Assembly: GCA_003176035.1 (NCBI GenBank)
Contig: PSRL01000074.1
Location: 1-28,474 of the forward strand
Length of the DNA stretch: 28,474 bases
Reading direction: 5' to 3'
Origin: Verrucomicrobiota bacterium
GTDB lineage: Bacteria > Verrucomicrobiota > Verrucomicrobiia > Chthoniobacterales > Xiphinematobacteraceae
Shown here: in pieces, positions 1 to 7,878 of the stretch
Numbering within the stretch: the stretch's first letter is position 1
How the letters are laid out: every line of letters begins with the position of its first letter
The notes under the pieces: generated by a model
Databases searched by the model: none
What the model was told of the DNA's origin: nothing
What the model saw: the letters and a program-made list of their open reading frames with translations, nothing else
Translations under genes and position numbers: made by a program

Positions 1-2
1 AG

Positions 3-995
3 AAAGTACTTGTTACCGGAGGAGCTGGCTACAAGGGCTGCATTCTCATCCCTAAACTCCTCGCTGCGGACTATGCGGTGGTGGTCTATGATCTGATGTT
101 GACTTACGATCGGGGCCTTCCTGAACATGCCAACTTGGAGGTTGTCACCGGGGATATCCGAGATGTCGAGACGTATTCCAGGGCCGTGGAAGGTTGCGAC
201 GCGGTGATCCACATGGCCTGTATCTCCAACGATCCGAGCTTTGAGCTGGATTCCCGGCTGAGCAAGGCTGTAAATTACGATTGTTTCGAACCCCTGGTGC
301 GGGCTTCGCGCAATGCCGGCGTAAAACGATTTGTCTACGTTTCGAGCAGTTCCGTATATGGTGTGAGCGATGCCCCGAATGTCACGGAAGATCACCCCCT
401 TGTGCCCCTCACCGACTATAATAAATACAAGGGATTGTGCGAACCGATCTTGCTCAAATATCAATCGCCGGAGTTCACCACGGTTATTTTTCGCCCTGCC
501 ACAGTGTGCGGCTATTCCCCGCGCATGCGTTTCGATCTGAGTATTAACATCCTTACTAATCATGCAGTCAATCAGAGGATGATTACTGTCTTTGGTGGCA
601 AGCAAAAGCGACCGAACATACACATCGAAGATGTTACCGATGTCTATCTCCAGTCCCTCCAATGGCCGACGGAGAAGCTCGGTGGAGAGATCTTCAATGT
701 GGGTTACGAAAACCACACTATTGAACAGCTTGCCAATTTCGTAAAAGGGGTGGTGGAAGATGAATTTCCTGAGAAAAAGCCGATTCCGATCCGGATGACG
801 GAGTCGAACGACAATCGCTCCTATCATGTCAATTCCGACAAGATCACAAAAGTGTTGGGGTGGCGTCCGAAGCGCACGATTGAGGACGCTGTGCGCGACT
901 TGTGCAAGGCTTTCAAACGGGAGGAATTTCCCGACAGTCTCAGCAATGACAAATACTCCAATGTAAAAACAATTAAGGGGCTGGTATTAGTATGA
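3..995 (+). CDS. NAD-dependent epimerase/dehydratase (extended SDR), 5' end outside window
   Basis: The reading frame is open from the first full codon of the window, so the start codon lies upstream. The visible fragment begins inside the first beta strand of a Rossmann fold, with the glycine motif GGAGYKG about five residues in. An SSSSVYG segment supplies the catalytic serine, and YNKYK supplies the Tyr/Lys pair of the YxxxK motif. Later RPATVCGYSP and HIEDV segments are typical of nucleotide-sugar epimerases and dehydratases. The family converts NDP-sugars by transient NAD-dependent oxidation in the cytoplasm. The exact substrate cannot be read from sequence. The stop overlaps the next start as ATGA, so the gene is translationally coupled to the following epimerase. 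The first internal ATG (position 78) lies after the glycine motif and cannot be the true start. Confidence 0.9.
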   Translation, partial: KVLVTGGAGYKGCILIPKLLAADYAVVVYDLMLTYDRGLPEHANLEVVTGDIRDVETYSRAVEGCDAVIHMACISNDPSFELDSRLSKAVNYDCFEPLVRASRNAGVKRFVYVSSSSVYGVSDAPNVTEDHPLVPLTDYNKYKGLCEPILLKYQSPEFTTVIFRPATVCGYSPRMRFDLSINILTNHAVNQRMITVFGGKQKRPNIHIEDVTDVYLQSLQWPTEKLGGEIFNVGYENHTIEQLANFVKGVVEDEFPEKKPIPIRMTESNDNRSYHVNSDKITKVLGWRPKRTIEDAVRDLCKAFKREEFPDSLSNDKYSNVKTIKGLVLV

Positions 996-1990
996 GCGGA
1001 ACAAAGCCCTTGGCCGTTGTGACCGGTGGTGCAGGCTTTATCGGCAGCCACATGGTGGACCTGCTGGTGTCAAAAGGATTTCGCATTCATATTGTCGATA
1101 ATTTTGTAGGGGGGCGGATGCAGAACCTTCAACAGCACGAGCACAATCCTGATGTAGTAGTGCACGAGTGCGATATCCGCTCCCTGGCACCCACCGATAC
1201 CTCTTTTGCAGGAGCGCGCTATATATTTCATTTTGCAGGCATCGGCGATATCATTCCTTCCATTGAGAGGCCGGTGGACTATATGTCGACCAACGTGATG
1301 GGAACGGTGCGCGTTCTTGAGGCAGCTCGTCATGGCGGTGCGGCAAAGTTTGTTTACGCGGCATCCTCGTCCTGTTATGGCAGGGCGCCCATTCCCACCC
1401 CGGAGACGGCTCCCATTGGCCCGGAATATCCCTACGCTTTGAGCAAGTATCAGGGCGAGCAGGCGGTGTTCCATTGGGGCAAAGTTTACAAGATGCCGGT
1501 AAACTCAATTCGGATCTTCAATGCTTATGGCACCCGCTTTCGTACTTCCGGTGCATATGGCTCGGTCTTTGGCGTCTTCCTTGCTCAAAAAGTGAATGGC
1601 AAACAGTTGACAAGAGTGGGTGATGGCACCCAGCGCCGTGACTGGGTGTACGTCTCGGATGTCGCCAGGGCATTTTATGCGGCCGCCACCGCCAAACAGG
1701 AACAGGAAGTCTACAATGTTGGTACCGGCAATCCGCAAACAGTCAATCGGCTGATCGAACTCCTGGGAGGCGATATCGTTGAGTTGCCCAAACGCCCCGG
1801 TGAACCTGATTGCACGTGGGCGGATATCAGCAAAATTCGGAGAGAATTAGGGTGGGAGCCAAAGCTCGTGTTGGAGGAAGGCGTGAGGATCATGCTCGAA
1901 GACCTCGCGTATTGGCGCGAAGCGCCCGTCTGGGACGTGGTGAAGATCGCAGAGGCTACCAAGACTTGGTTTGAATATTTGAAGACCTGA
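992..1990 (+). CDS. NAD-dependent epimerase/dehydratase (UDP-sugar 4-epimerase-like)
   Basis: A 332-residue extended SDR of normal family length. It has TGGAGFIGSH at residues 10-19 for NAD binding, catalytic serines at 125-127 (SSSCYG) and an intact YALSK at 148-152. A later RDWVYVSDV segment and the C-terminal LGWEPK substrate-lobe signature resemble UDP-glucose/UDP-GlcA 4-epimerases and dTDP-glucose 4,6-dehydratases. It probably interconverts or dehydrates an NDP-hexose in the cytoplasm for the surface glycan encoded here. The start overlaps the upstream stop by 4 nt, and a kinase/nucleotidyltransferase gene follows after 10 nt. Whether it acts as an epimerase or a 4,6-dehydratase is not decided by the sequence. 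Confidence 0.9.
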   Translation: MSGTKPLAVVTGGAGFIGSHMVDLLVSKGFRIHIVDNFVGGRMQNLQQHEHNPDVVVHECDIRSLAPTDTSFAGARYIFHFAGIGDIIPSIERPVDYMSTNVMGTVRVLEAARHGGAAKFVYAASSSCYGRAPIPTPETAPIGPEYPYALSKYQGEQAVFHWGKVYKMPVNSIRIFNAYGTRFRTSGAYGSVFGVFLAQKVNGKQLTRVGDGTQRRDWVYVSDVARAFYAAATAKQEQEVYNVGTGNPQTVNRLIELLGGDIVELPKRPGEPDCTWADISKIRRELGWEPKLVLEEGVRIMLEDLAYWREAPVWDVVKIAEATKTWFEYLKT

Positions 1991-2000
1991 AGAAACAAAT

Positions 2001-3566
2001 ATGCTGGTAGAGCAACTGACGGAGGCTGAGCAGGCCACCTACAAACGTAAAATTAAGACGAGGGAAGGACTCAGACAAGTGCTGGGTCCATTTCCCCGCA
2101 AGAAAACGGTGATCATGTGTCATGGTACTTTTGATCTGGTACACCCCGGTCATGTTCGCCACCTGATCTACGCTAAAAGTAAAGCTGACATACTGGTCGC
2201 CAGCCTAACTTCCGACATTCATATTGCGAAGGCCAACTATAGGCCCTACGTGCCGCAAGCCTTGCGCGCGATGCACCTTGCAGCTTTAGAAATTGTAGAT
2301 TATGTGATCATCGACGATCAACCCACTCCCATCGAAAACCTGTTGTTTCTCAAACCGGATTTCTTTGCCAAAGGATACGAATATCACAAGGGCGGACTGC
2401 ACCCTAAGACCCGCGAAGAAATCAGTGTCCTGGAAAGTTATGGAGGCGAAATCATCTTCACTCCCGGCGATATCATCTATTCCTCATCACACATTATCGA
2501 ACAAGGACCGCCAAATCTCTTTGCCGATAAGCTTCACGCACTGCTCGAAGCGGAAAACATTTCCTTTGGCGACCTGACAAAGGTTTTGACCTCTTTTAAA
2601 GGTACTAAAGTGCATGTGGTCGGTGACTTAATTGTCGATTCATACACATACTGCACACTGGTCGGGGGGAACACGAAAACACCGACTTTCAGCCTGAAAT
2701 TTGAGGACCAGATCGATTATGTTGGAGGAGCTGGCGTCGTAGCCAAACATATGAGAGCAGCCGGTGCGGAGGTGACTCTTACCACCGTGCTCGGCGAGGA
2801 TGCATTGGGTGAGTTTGTACTAAAGGACCTTGAGGAGGCCGGCGTAAAATGTAATGCGATCAGGACTGAAACACGTCCCACGACACAAAAAAATCTATTT
2901 ACGGCACAGGGTTATCGCATGCTGAAAGTGGATAAGCTCGACAACCGTCCCATCTCGGAAAAAACGATTGCCTCCTTTCAGGAAGCAATCGAGGGCATTT
3001 CTACGGATGCCATTGTCTTTAGCGACTTCCGTCATGGGATTTTTAGTGCCGCAACCATTCCGGCATTGAGTAAGGCATTGCCAAAGAATGCACTGAAAGT
3101 GGCGGATAGTCAGGTAGCTAGCAGATGGGGCAATATCTTGGAGTTCCAAAACTTTGATTTGATCACCCCTAACGAACGCGAGGCACGGTTTGCCCTTGCG
3201 GATCAAGACTCCACAGTGCGTCCGCTGGCTTTGGAACTCTATCGTCGGGCAAACTGCAAATACCTCATTTTAAAAATGGGTGAGCGTGGGATTATCACTT
3301 ACCGCGCTCCCAGCCATGAGGTCCGATCGTTTTTCGTAGTGGATAGTTTCGTAGTGGGAGCCCCGGCGGATCCGGTAGGTGCCGGCGATGCATTAGTGTC
3401 GTACGCGACACTCTCATTGATACGCAAAGACTGTCCGGTTGTGGCATCGGTGTTGGGTTCAGTCGCCGCCGCTCTGGCTTGCGAACGGGATGGTAACAAT
3501 CCGGTCGAACCCTCAATTGCGCTTGCCAAACTGGAACGAATCAGAAGGGGAGCTCAATTTGAATAA
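2001..3566 (+). CDS. Bifunctional nucleotidyltransferase-PfkB sugar kinase, HldE-like with domains in swapped order
   Basis: A 521-residue two-domain protein. Residues about 36-170 form a cytidylyltransferase-like fold with GTFDLVHPGH (HPGH at 48-51) and a late SSSHII segment, as in the nucleotidyltransferase half of HldE/RfaE. Residues about 207-515 form a PfkB/ribokinase-type kinase with GGAGVVAKH near the front and DPVGAGDA at the back (GAGD 460-463, D463 the expected catalytic base). In the well-known HldE the kinase is N-terminal and the nucleotidyltransferase C-terminal; here the order is reversed. The likely role is phosphorylation of a sugar or sugar phosphate and its activation as an ADP- or CDP-sugar. 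No gmhA or gmhB heptose gene is visible, so ADP-heptose is only one possible product. A weak GAAGAA lies just upstream of the ATG. Confidence 0.87.
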   Translation: MLVEQLTEAEQATYKRKIKTREGLRQVLGPFPRKKTVIMCHGTFDLVHPGHVRHLIYAKSKADILVASLTSDIHIAKANYRPYVPQALRAMHLAALEIVDYVIIDDQPTPIENLLFLKPDFFAKGYEYHKGGLHPKTREEISVLESYGGEIIFTPGDIIYSSSHIIEQGPPNLFADKLHALLEAENISFGDLTKVLTSFKGTKVHVVGDLIVDSYTYCTLVGGNTKTPTFSLKFEDQIDYVGGAGVVAKHMRAAGAEVTLTTVLGEDALGEFVLKDLEEAGVKCNAIRTETRPTTQKNLFTAQGYRMLKVDKLDNRPISEKTIASFQEAIEGISTDAIVFSDFRHGIFSAATIPALSKALPKNALKVADSQVASRWGNILEFQNFDLITPNEREARFALADQDSTVRPLALELYRRANCKYLILKMGERGIITYRAPSHEVRSFFVVDSFVVGAPADPVGAGDALVSYATLSLIRKDCPVVASVLGSVAAALACERDGNNPVEPSIALAKLERIRRGAQFE

Positions 3567-3644
3567 GACACTGGAACCTCTCCTAAAACTAAGGAAAGTT
3601 GGCGCGAGAAGCAATTCTGACAGAGATTCTACGCATTCGGTAGC

Positions 3645-3665
3645 TGCCGGGAAACCCTGGCGGCA
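3645..3665 (+). other. Small GC-rich hairpin in the 154-bp gap before the oxidoreductase gene
   Basis: In the gap 3567-3720, GCCGGG (3646-3651) can pair with CCC (3655-3657) and GGC (3659-3661) across an AAA loop with one bulged T. Alternatively TGCCG (3645-3649) pairs with CGGCA (3661-3665). No T-run follows, so it is not a classic terminator. It might modulate read-through or mRNA stability between two segments of the operon. Otherwise the gap shows no convincing gene. Confidence 0.3.
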
Positions 3666-3720
3666 AAAAGCCAACAACTTCTCCCTTCTTGCCTAACAGC
3701 AGCAAACCATTGAGCGAATT

Positions 3721-4638
3721 ATGCGAGTCATGATCGTAGGCATGGGTGTACAGGGAAAAAAACGCTTTCGTATTGCGGGTCCGGATGCGGTCGGCACGGT
3801 GGACCCTGTAGCTGATGGCGTGGATTTCCGCCACATCCAAGATGTTCCATTAGACACTTACGACGCAGCGCTGTGCTGTGTGCCTGATGAAATAAAACCC
3901 GAATTGCTCCATTACCTACTCTCCAATAGAAAACACGTGCTTGTAGAAAAACCGCTATTCTCTTCCGATCCCATGATCTTAGAAAAGCTCAAGCAATTAG
4001 CAGAATCTCAAAACGTGGTGTGTTACACTGCTTATAACCACCGCTTTGAGCCACATGTGAAGGCTTTAAAGCAAATCTTGGACAATGGCGAATTGGGGCG
4101 ACTTTATTTTTGTAAATTTTTCTATGGAAATGGCACTGCGCGTGACGTACGCAACTCCGCTTGGAGAGATCAGGGACTGGGAGTGATTTCCGATCTCGGA
4201 TCCCATCTTCTCGATTGGACTCGATTCCTCTTCGGTAAAATAAACGCTGAACCGGAAATTTGCGCGGCGGATTGTTTCGAAAATCGTGCCTATGACTATT
4301 GCATCTTCAATCTCCGCGACCGGGTACTCATAGAATATGAAATGACTTTGCTTTCATGGCGAAATAGTTTTCGGCTGGAGATCTTCGCTGAACTTGGGAC
4401 CGCCCACATCGATTGCCTCTGCAAATGGGGGCCGAGTACCCTTACCCTGCGGCGACGGACACTGCCGAGCGGACGTCCCGATGAACGTCGCCAGACATTG
4501 GTCTGCCCCGATCCTACTTGGAAAAGCGAATATCAACATTTTCTGCAGCTCTGCAAGGAGCCTACCCACAACATTGACACCGATATCTGGATCAACAGCA
4601 TCTTCGGTGCACTTCGACAAAAACTTAAACTAACATGA
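3721..4638 (+). CDS. Gfo/Idh/MocA-family NAD(P)-dependent oxidoreductase
   Basis: A 305-residue protein, at the short end for this family. It begins with a Rossmann segment (MIVGMGVQGKKR, residues 4-15). The family-defining VEKPL motif follows, with K77 as the catalytic lysine at E76-K77-P78. DLGSHLLD at 158-165 supplies the His/Asp catalytic residues. The family oxidises or reduces a hydroxyl/keto group on a sugar, nucleotide sugar or cyclitol in the cytoplasm. Its stop overlaps the next start (ATGA), so it is coupled to the UDP-sugar-dehydrogenase-like gene and probably acts in the same pathway. A 3-keto-sugar reductase or dehydrogenase role, as in aminosugar pathways, is possible, but no aminotransferase is nearby. 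Confidence 0.9.
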   Translation: MRVMIVGMGVQGKKRFRIAGPDAVGTVDPVADGVDFRHIQDVPLDTYDAALCCVPDEIKPELLHYLLSNRKHVLVEKPLFSSDPMILEKLKQLAESQNVVCYTAYNHRFEPHVKALKQILDNGELGRLYFCKFFYGNGTARDVRNSAWRDQGLGVISDLGSHLLDWTRFLFGKINAEPEICAADCFENRAYDYCIFNLRDRVLIEYEMTLLSWRNSFRLEIFAELGTAHIDCLCKWGPSTLTLRRRTLPSGRPDERRQTLVCPDPTWKSEYQHFLQLCKEPTHNIDTDIWINSIFGALRQKLKLT

Positions 4639-5960
4639 TAGGATTTGCGGGCCTTTCTCACCTGGGTATCAACTATAGCCTGGCTACGGCGGCAAAGGGA
4701 TTTGATGTGATAGCTTTTCATCCTTCCCAAGACTTAATAACGGATCTTAACGAGGGAAGATTCCCTATAGATGAACCAGGATTGGAGGAGCTTTTTAATG
4801 CATCCCACTCCCGGATTCGCTACACCGCCGATGTCAGAAATCTGGGGGATTGCGATCTGGTTTTTATCGCCCTGGATGTCAAAACCGATGATCACAATCA
4901 AAGCGATATCCATCCGTTGGAAGCGCTCATTGATTTGGTTGTGCCGAGTCTCAGTCCAGAGAGCGATCTCGTATTGCTCAGTCAGGTGAGGCCCGGATTT
5001 ACTCGCTCCCTACGGAAAAAACTCTTGGCTCACCCCGCCTCCCGTGTCGCTGAAATCCACTATCAAGTCGAAACACTGGTTTTTGGACGAGCCGTCGAAC
5101 GGGCACTCTTTCCAGAACGATATATAGTGGGAGTGAGCGATCCCACCCACCCATTGCCCACATCGCTCCAACATTGGCACGCGGCATTTAACTGTCCCGT
5201 ATTGATTATGAAGTACGAAAGTGCCGAGTTAGCCAAAATAGCAATTAATTTCTTTCTGGTGTCATCTATTGCCACTACTAACACCTTGGCTGAAGTGTGC
5301 GAAAAAATTGGCGCCGATTGGAACGAAATTTCTCCGGCATTGCATCTTGACGCCAGAATTGGCCCAAAGGCATATCTCAATCCGGGCTTGGGTATAGCCG
5401 GTGGGAATCTGGAACGCGATCTGGTGACAGTGAAGCGTTTGGTTGCGGGCACCGATACGGACACCGGTGTGATAGATGCGTGGATCCACAATAGCCTGCA
5501 TCGCAAGGAATGGACAGTGCGAACCTTGCGCGAGGCGTTGGACCGGCGCGGTATGAGTGCTGCAAATACAACTCTGGGCGTCTGGGGACTTGCTTACAAA
5601 GAAAACACCCATTCAGTAAAAAATTCACCCTCCATTACTTTTCTCTCCAACGTGCCGGAATATTATAAACGGGTTTACGACCCTACAGTCAGGCTTTCAG
5701 CCGATGCTTTTCCAAGATGGGTGCAGTGCGACTCCGCTTTGGAATGTTGTATGGGCGCCGACGTGCTGGTGATCCTCACCCCATGGCCGCAGTTCCGTGA
5801 CATTGATTTGGCGCTCATTCGGAACGTCATGTCCGGGCAAATCCTTCTCGATCCCTATGGCCTTTTGAATGCAACAAGAGCCATTGAACTGGATTTTGAT
5901 TACCACAGACTCGGCTTCCCCTCCAATTACATCAAACAGGCGGTGATAGCTGAAGTCTGA
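4635..5960 (+). CDS. UDP-glucose/GDP-mannose dehydrogenase-family protein lacking the catalytic cysteine
   Basis: A 441-residue protein with the three-part UGD layout: N-terminal Rossmann domain, central helical domain, and C-terminal UDP-binding domain (GVWGLAYKENTHSVKNSPS). Several active-site positions are kept: E146 (VETLVFG), K201 and N205 (AELAKIAIN), and D262. The catalytic loop normally reads GFGGxCxPKD. Here it is GIAGGNLERD, placing Asn258 where the thiol nucleophile should be and changing PKD to ERD. The nucleotide-binding loop is also altered (GLSHLG at residues 6-11), and the usual ribose-binding acidic residue after strand 2 is His29. Normal four-electron oxidation of a 6-OH to a carboxylate is therefore unlikely. 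It may stop at an aldehyde, catalyse another redox step, or have lost redox activity. Its start overlaps the Gfo/Idh stop. Confidence 0.85.
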   Translation: MIGFAGLSHLGINYSLATAAKGFDVIAFHPSQDLITDLNEGRFPIDEPGLEELFNASHSRIRYTADVRNLGDCDLVFIALDVKTDDHNQSDIHPLEALIDLVVPSLSPESDLVLLSQVRPGFTRSLRKKLLAHPASRVAEIHYQVETLVFGRAVERALFPERYIVGVSDPTHPLPTSLQHWHAAFNCPVLIMKYESAELAKIAINFFLVSSIATTNTLAEVCEKIGADWNEISPALHLDARIGPKAYLNPGLGIAGGNLERDLVTVKRLVAGTDTDTGVIDAWIHNSLHRKEWTVRTLREALDRRGMSAANTTLGVWGLAYKENTHSVKNSPSITFLSNVPEYYKRVYDPTVRLSADAFPRWVQCDSALECCMGADVLVILTPWPQFRDIDLALIRNVMSGQILLDPYGLLNATRAIELDFDYHRLGFPSNYIKQAVIAEV

Positions 5961-5979
5961 ATTTTTTTATTACCTAAAT

Positions 5980-6858
5980 ATGCTTCACCTCCATTCCTCT
6001 CTCCCGGTCCAACCGAAACGCGTTGTTATTTTAGGAGCCGCCGGATTTATAGGGAGAACCAGCTCCACATTGCTCAAGTCTGATAACATCGAAGTCTTGG
6101 ATTTGACCAGACGCGAGATCGATTTGCTAGCGGAGGGGGCCGCCGAAACGCTGGCGGCCCTGCTTGTCAAAGGGGATACGTTGGTGATCGCCGCGGCCAA
6201 AGCGCCTTGCAAAAATACTGCGATGCTGCTCGACAACCTCCGAATGATGCAAACGGTGGTGGATGCTTTGCGGATGCGGCCGGTGGATCACATCCTCTAT
6301 ATCAGTTCCGATGCGGTTTATAAAGACTCTCCGGAACCTTTGACTGAAAACTCCTGCGCGGAGCCTGCTTCACTGCACGGCGTCATGCATTTGGCCCGAG
6401 AAATCATGTGTAAGACAGAAATTGCAGCTCCTCTAGCGGTGATCCGCCCCACACTTGTCTTTGGCTTGGGCGATCCTCATAATGGATATGGGCCAAACCG
6501 TTTTATCCGGCTCGCAAAAGAGGACAAAAATATCGTATTGTTCGGGGAAGGTGAAGAATGCCGCGATCACATATTTATTGAGGACGTGGGGGAAATTGTT
6601 CGCCGGTGTGTGCTCCATAAGGCCACCGGTGTGATCAATGCGGTGAGTGGAAATGTGATCTCTTTCCGAGAGGTTGCGGAGTTGGCGGTGGAGGTTGCCG
6701 GTTCGTCCAGCAAAATTGTTGGGTCCCCACGGCAAGGGCCGATGCCCCACAATGGATATCGCTCTTTTGACACCGCTTTCGTGCGTCAAGTTTTTCCTGA
6801 TTTTCCGTCCACCTCCCTGAGAAATGGGCTGGTAAAGACCTGCCAAATCAATGAGTGA
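5980..6858 (+). CDS. SDR nucleotide-sugar epimerase/dehydratase-like protein, first of a tandem pair, atypical active site
   Basis: A 292-residue extended SDR. It has a clear GAAGFIG NAD-binding motif (19-25), ISSDAVY for the serine position, and RPTLVFGLGDPHNGYGPNRF near the C-terminal lobe. The YxxxK position reads HGVMH (133-137), so both the catalytic tyrosine and lysine are replaced by histidine. It is clearly homologous to the next gene, sharing MHLARE, HNxYGPNRFI and FIED segments, and overlaps it by 8 nt, which indicates a tandem duplication. The loss of Tyr and Lys makes ordinary epimerase chemistry doubtful. It could be a non-catalytic partner of its paralogue, a lyase-type variant, or an enzyme using His. 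ATG at 5980 is the natural start, 19 nt after the previous stop. Confidence 0.82.
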   Translation: MLHLHSSLPVQPKRVVILGAAGFIGRTSSTLLKSDNIEVLDLTRREIDLLAEGAAETLAALLVKGDTLVIAAAKAPCKNTAMLLDNLRMMQTVVDALRMRPVDHILYISSDAVYKDSPEPLTENSCAEPASLHGVMHLAREIMCKTEIAAPLAVIRPTLVFGLGDPHNGYGPNRFIRLAKEDKNIVLFGEGEECRDHIFIEDVGEIVRRCVLHKATGVINAVSGNVISFREVAELAVEVAGSSSKIVGSPRQGPMPHNGYRSFDTAFVRQVFPDFPSTSLRNGLVKTCQINE

Positions 6859-7768
6859 GTCGCTCACGGTCAAAGAGACTGCACGAATCGTTTTACTGGG
6901 GGCGCACGGCTTTGTGGGGAAGGCGTTGCAGTCAAAGATCCGGCGGGAGGGAAGATCCATCCGTGCGATTTCAAGGGCTGAAATTGATCTGATTCAGATC
7001 AATGCACAACATCGATTGGCCGAGATTTTTGAGCCACATGACACCGTAGTTTTTGCGTCGGCCATCACGCCGGATCGGGGGAAAGGCGCGAGGGCATTTA
7101 TGAATAACATCGCCATAGGTCACGGAGTCGCTCAAGCCCTATCCAAAGCGCCTGTTTCGAAAGTGATTTATATTAGCTCCGATGCCGTCTTTGCCGAGGG
7201 CCTACTGCCGGCCATTACTGAAGACACTTTGCCATGTCCGAAGGGTCTGTATGGGATCATGCATTTGGCGCGCGAAAAAATGATTGAGGAGGTTTGCGGG
7301 GAGCGAGGCATCCAATTGCTGATCCTTCGCCCCTGTGCGATCTATGGCCCCGGAGACACGCATAATAGTTATGGTCCAAATCGATTTATTCACTCGGCTT
7401 TGCAAGAGGGTATCATACGGCTCATTGGAAAAGGCGAAGAAGTCCGTCCGCACCTGTTTATTGAGGATTTCGTGGAGGTCTTGTTTGAAAGCATTCGGAT
7501 CAGAGAGTTAATTGGAGTATTGCATGTGATCCCTGAAAAGGGTCATAGCTTCCTGGAAATAGCCCAAGAAATTTCGCGCCTTCTCAAATTGTCAAAAGGG
7601 GTTGAGTGTCTCCGGCGGAGCACCGAGGCAAGTCATAAGATATTTGCAAGCGGTCGCATGCGCAATGTGTTGCCCCAAGTAAAATTTCGTTCCTTACAGG
7701 CCGGCCTCATTGCGTCGATTGCCGAGGGCCGCTGCGATTCGCAGAATCCATCGGTGCAATTTATTTAG
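6851..7768 (+). CDS. SDR nucleotide-sugar epimerase/dehydratase-like protein, second of the tandem pair
   Basis: A 305-residue extended SDR with GAHGFVG at 17-23, ISSDAVF, and RPCAIYGPGDTHNSYGPNRFI. The active-site position reads YGIMH (134-138): the tyrosine is present but the lysine is histidine, as in the upstream paralogue. The shared YG/HG-x-M-H-L-A-R-E segment suggests a subfamily trait and not a sequencing error. The gene overlaps the previous one by 8 nt and so is translationally coupled. The two products may form a heterodimer, since extended SDRs commonly dimerise. The substrate is presumably the NDP-sugar made by the upstream enzymes; the reaction is unknown. Confidence 0.85.
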   Translation: MSESLTVKETARIVLLGAHGFVGKALQSKIRREGRSIRAISRAEIDLIQINAQHRLAEIFEPHDTVVFASAITPDRGKGARAFMNNIAIGHGVAQALSKAPVSKVIYISSDAVFAEGLLPAITEDTLPCPKGLYGIMHLAREKMIEEVCGERGIQLLILRPCAIYGPGDTHNSYGPNRFIHSALQEGIIRLIGKGEEVRPHLFIEDFVEVLFESIRIRELIGVLHVIPEKGHSFLEIAQEISRLLKLSKGVECLRRSTEASHKIFASGRMRNVLPQVKFRSLQAGLIASIAEGRCDSQNPSVQFI

Positions 7769-7771
7769 TAT

Positions 7772-7800
7772 TTGATTTACAGCGAGTTATTGCATTTAAT
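7772..7800 (+). promoter_or_regulatory. Candidate sigma-70-type promoter before the thiamine-enzyme genes
   Basis: In the 110-bp gap between the SDR pair and the E1 genes, TTGATT (7772-7777) and TTTAAT (7795-7800) are spaced by exactly 17 nt. They match the consensus boxes at 4 of 6 and 5 of 6 positions. This would start a transcript about 70 nt before the E1 alpha ATG. It is a pattern match only; read-through from the upstream genes is equally plausible. Confidence 0.35.
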
Positions 7801-7878
7801 GTGCCGCTATGAAAAGCCCCTCCCAGGCAGGTCATTCCAAACCTTTTTAGAGAGATTGTCTGACGAAAGATCCAAATC

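Noticed and set aside
3439..3696. Open frame covering the end of the kinase gene and the following gap
   Set aside because: Most of it is a shadow of the kinase frame, and the remaining part has no domain or start signal.
5379..5420. Sequencing error as the cause of the missing UGD cysteine
   Set aside because: The frame is intact on both sides and several neighbouring positions (PKD to ERD, the NAD-binding loop) also differ, so a single base error does not explain it.
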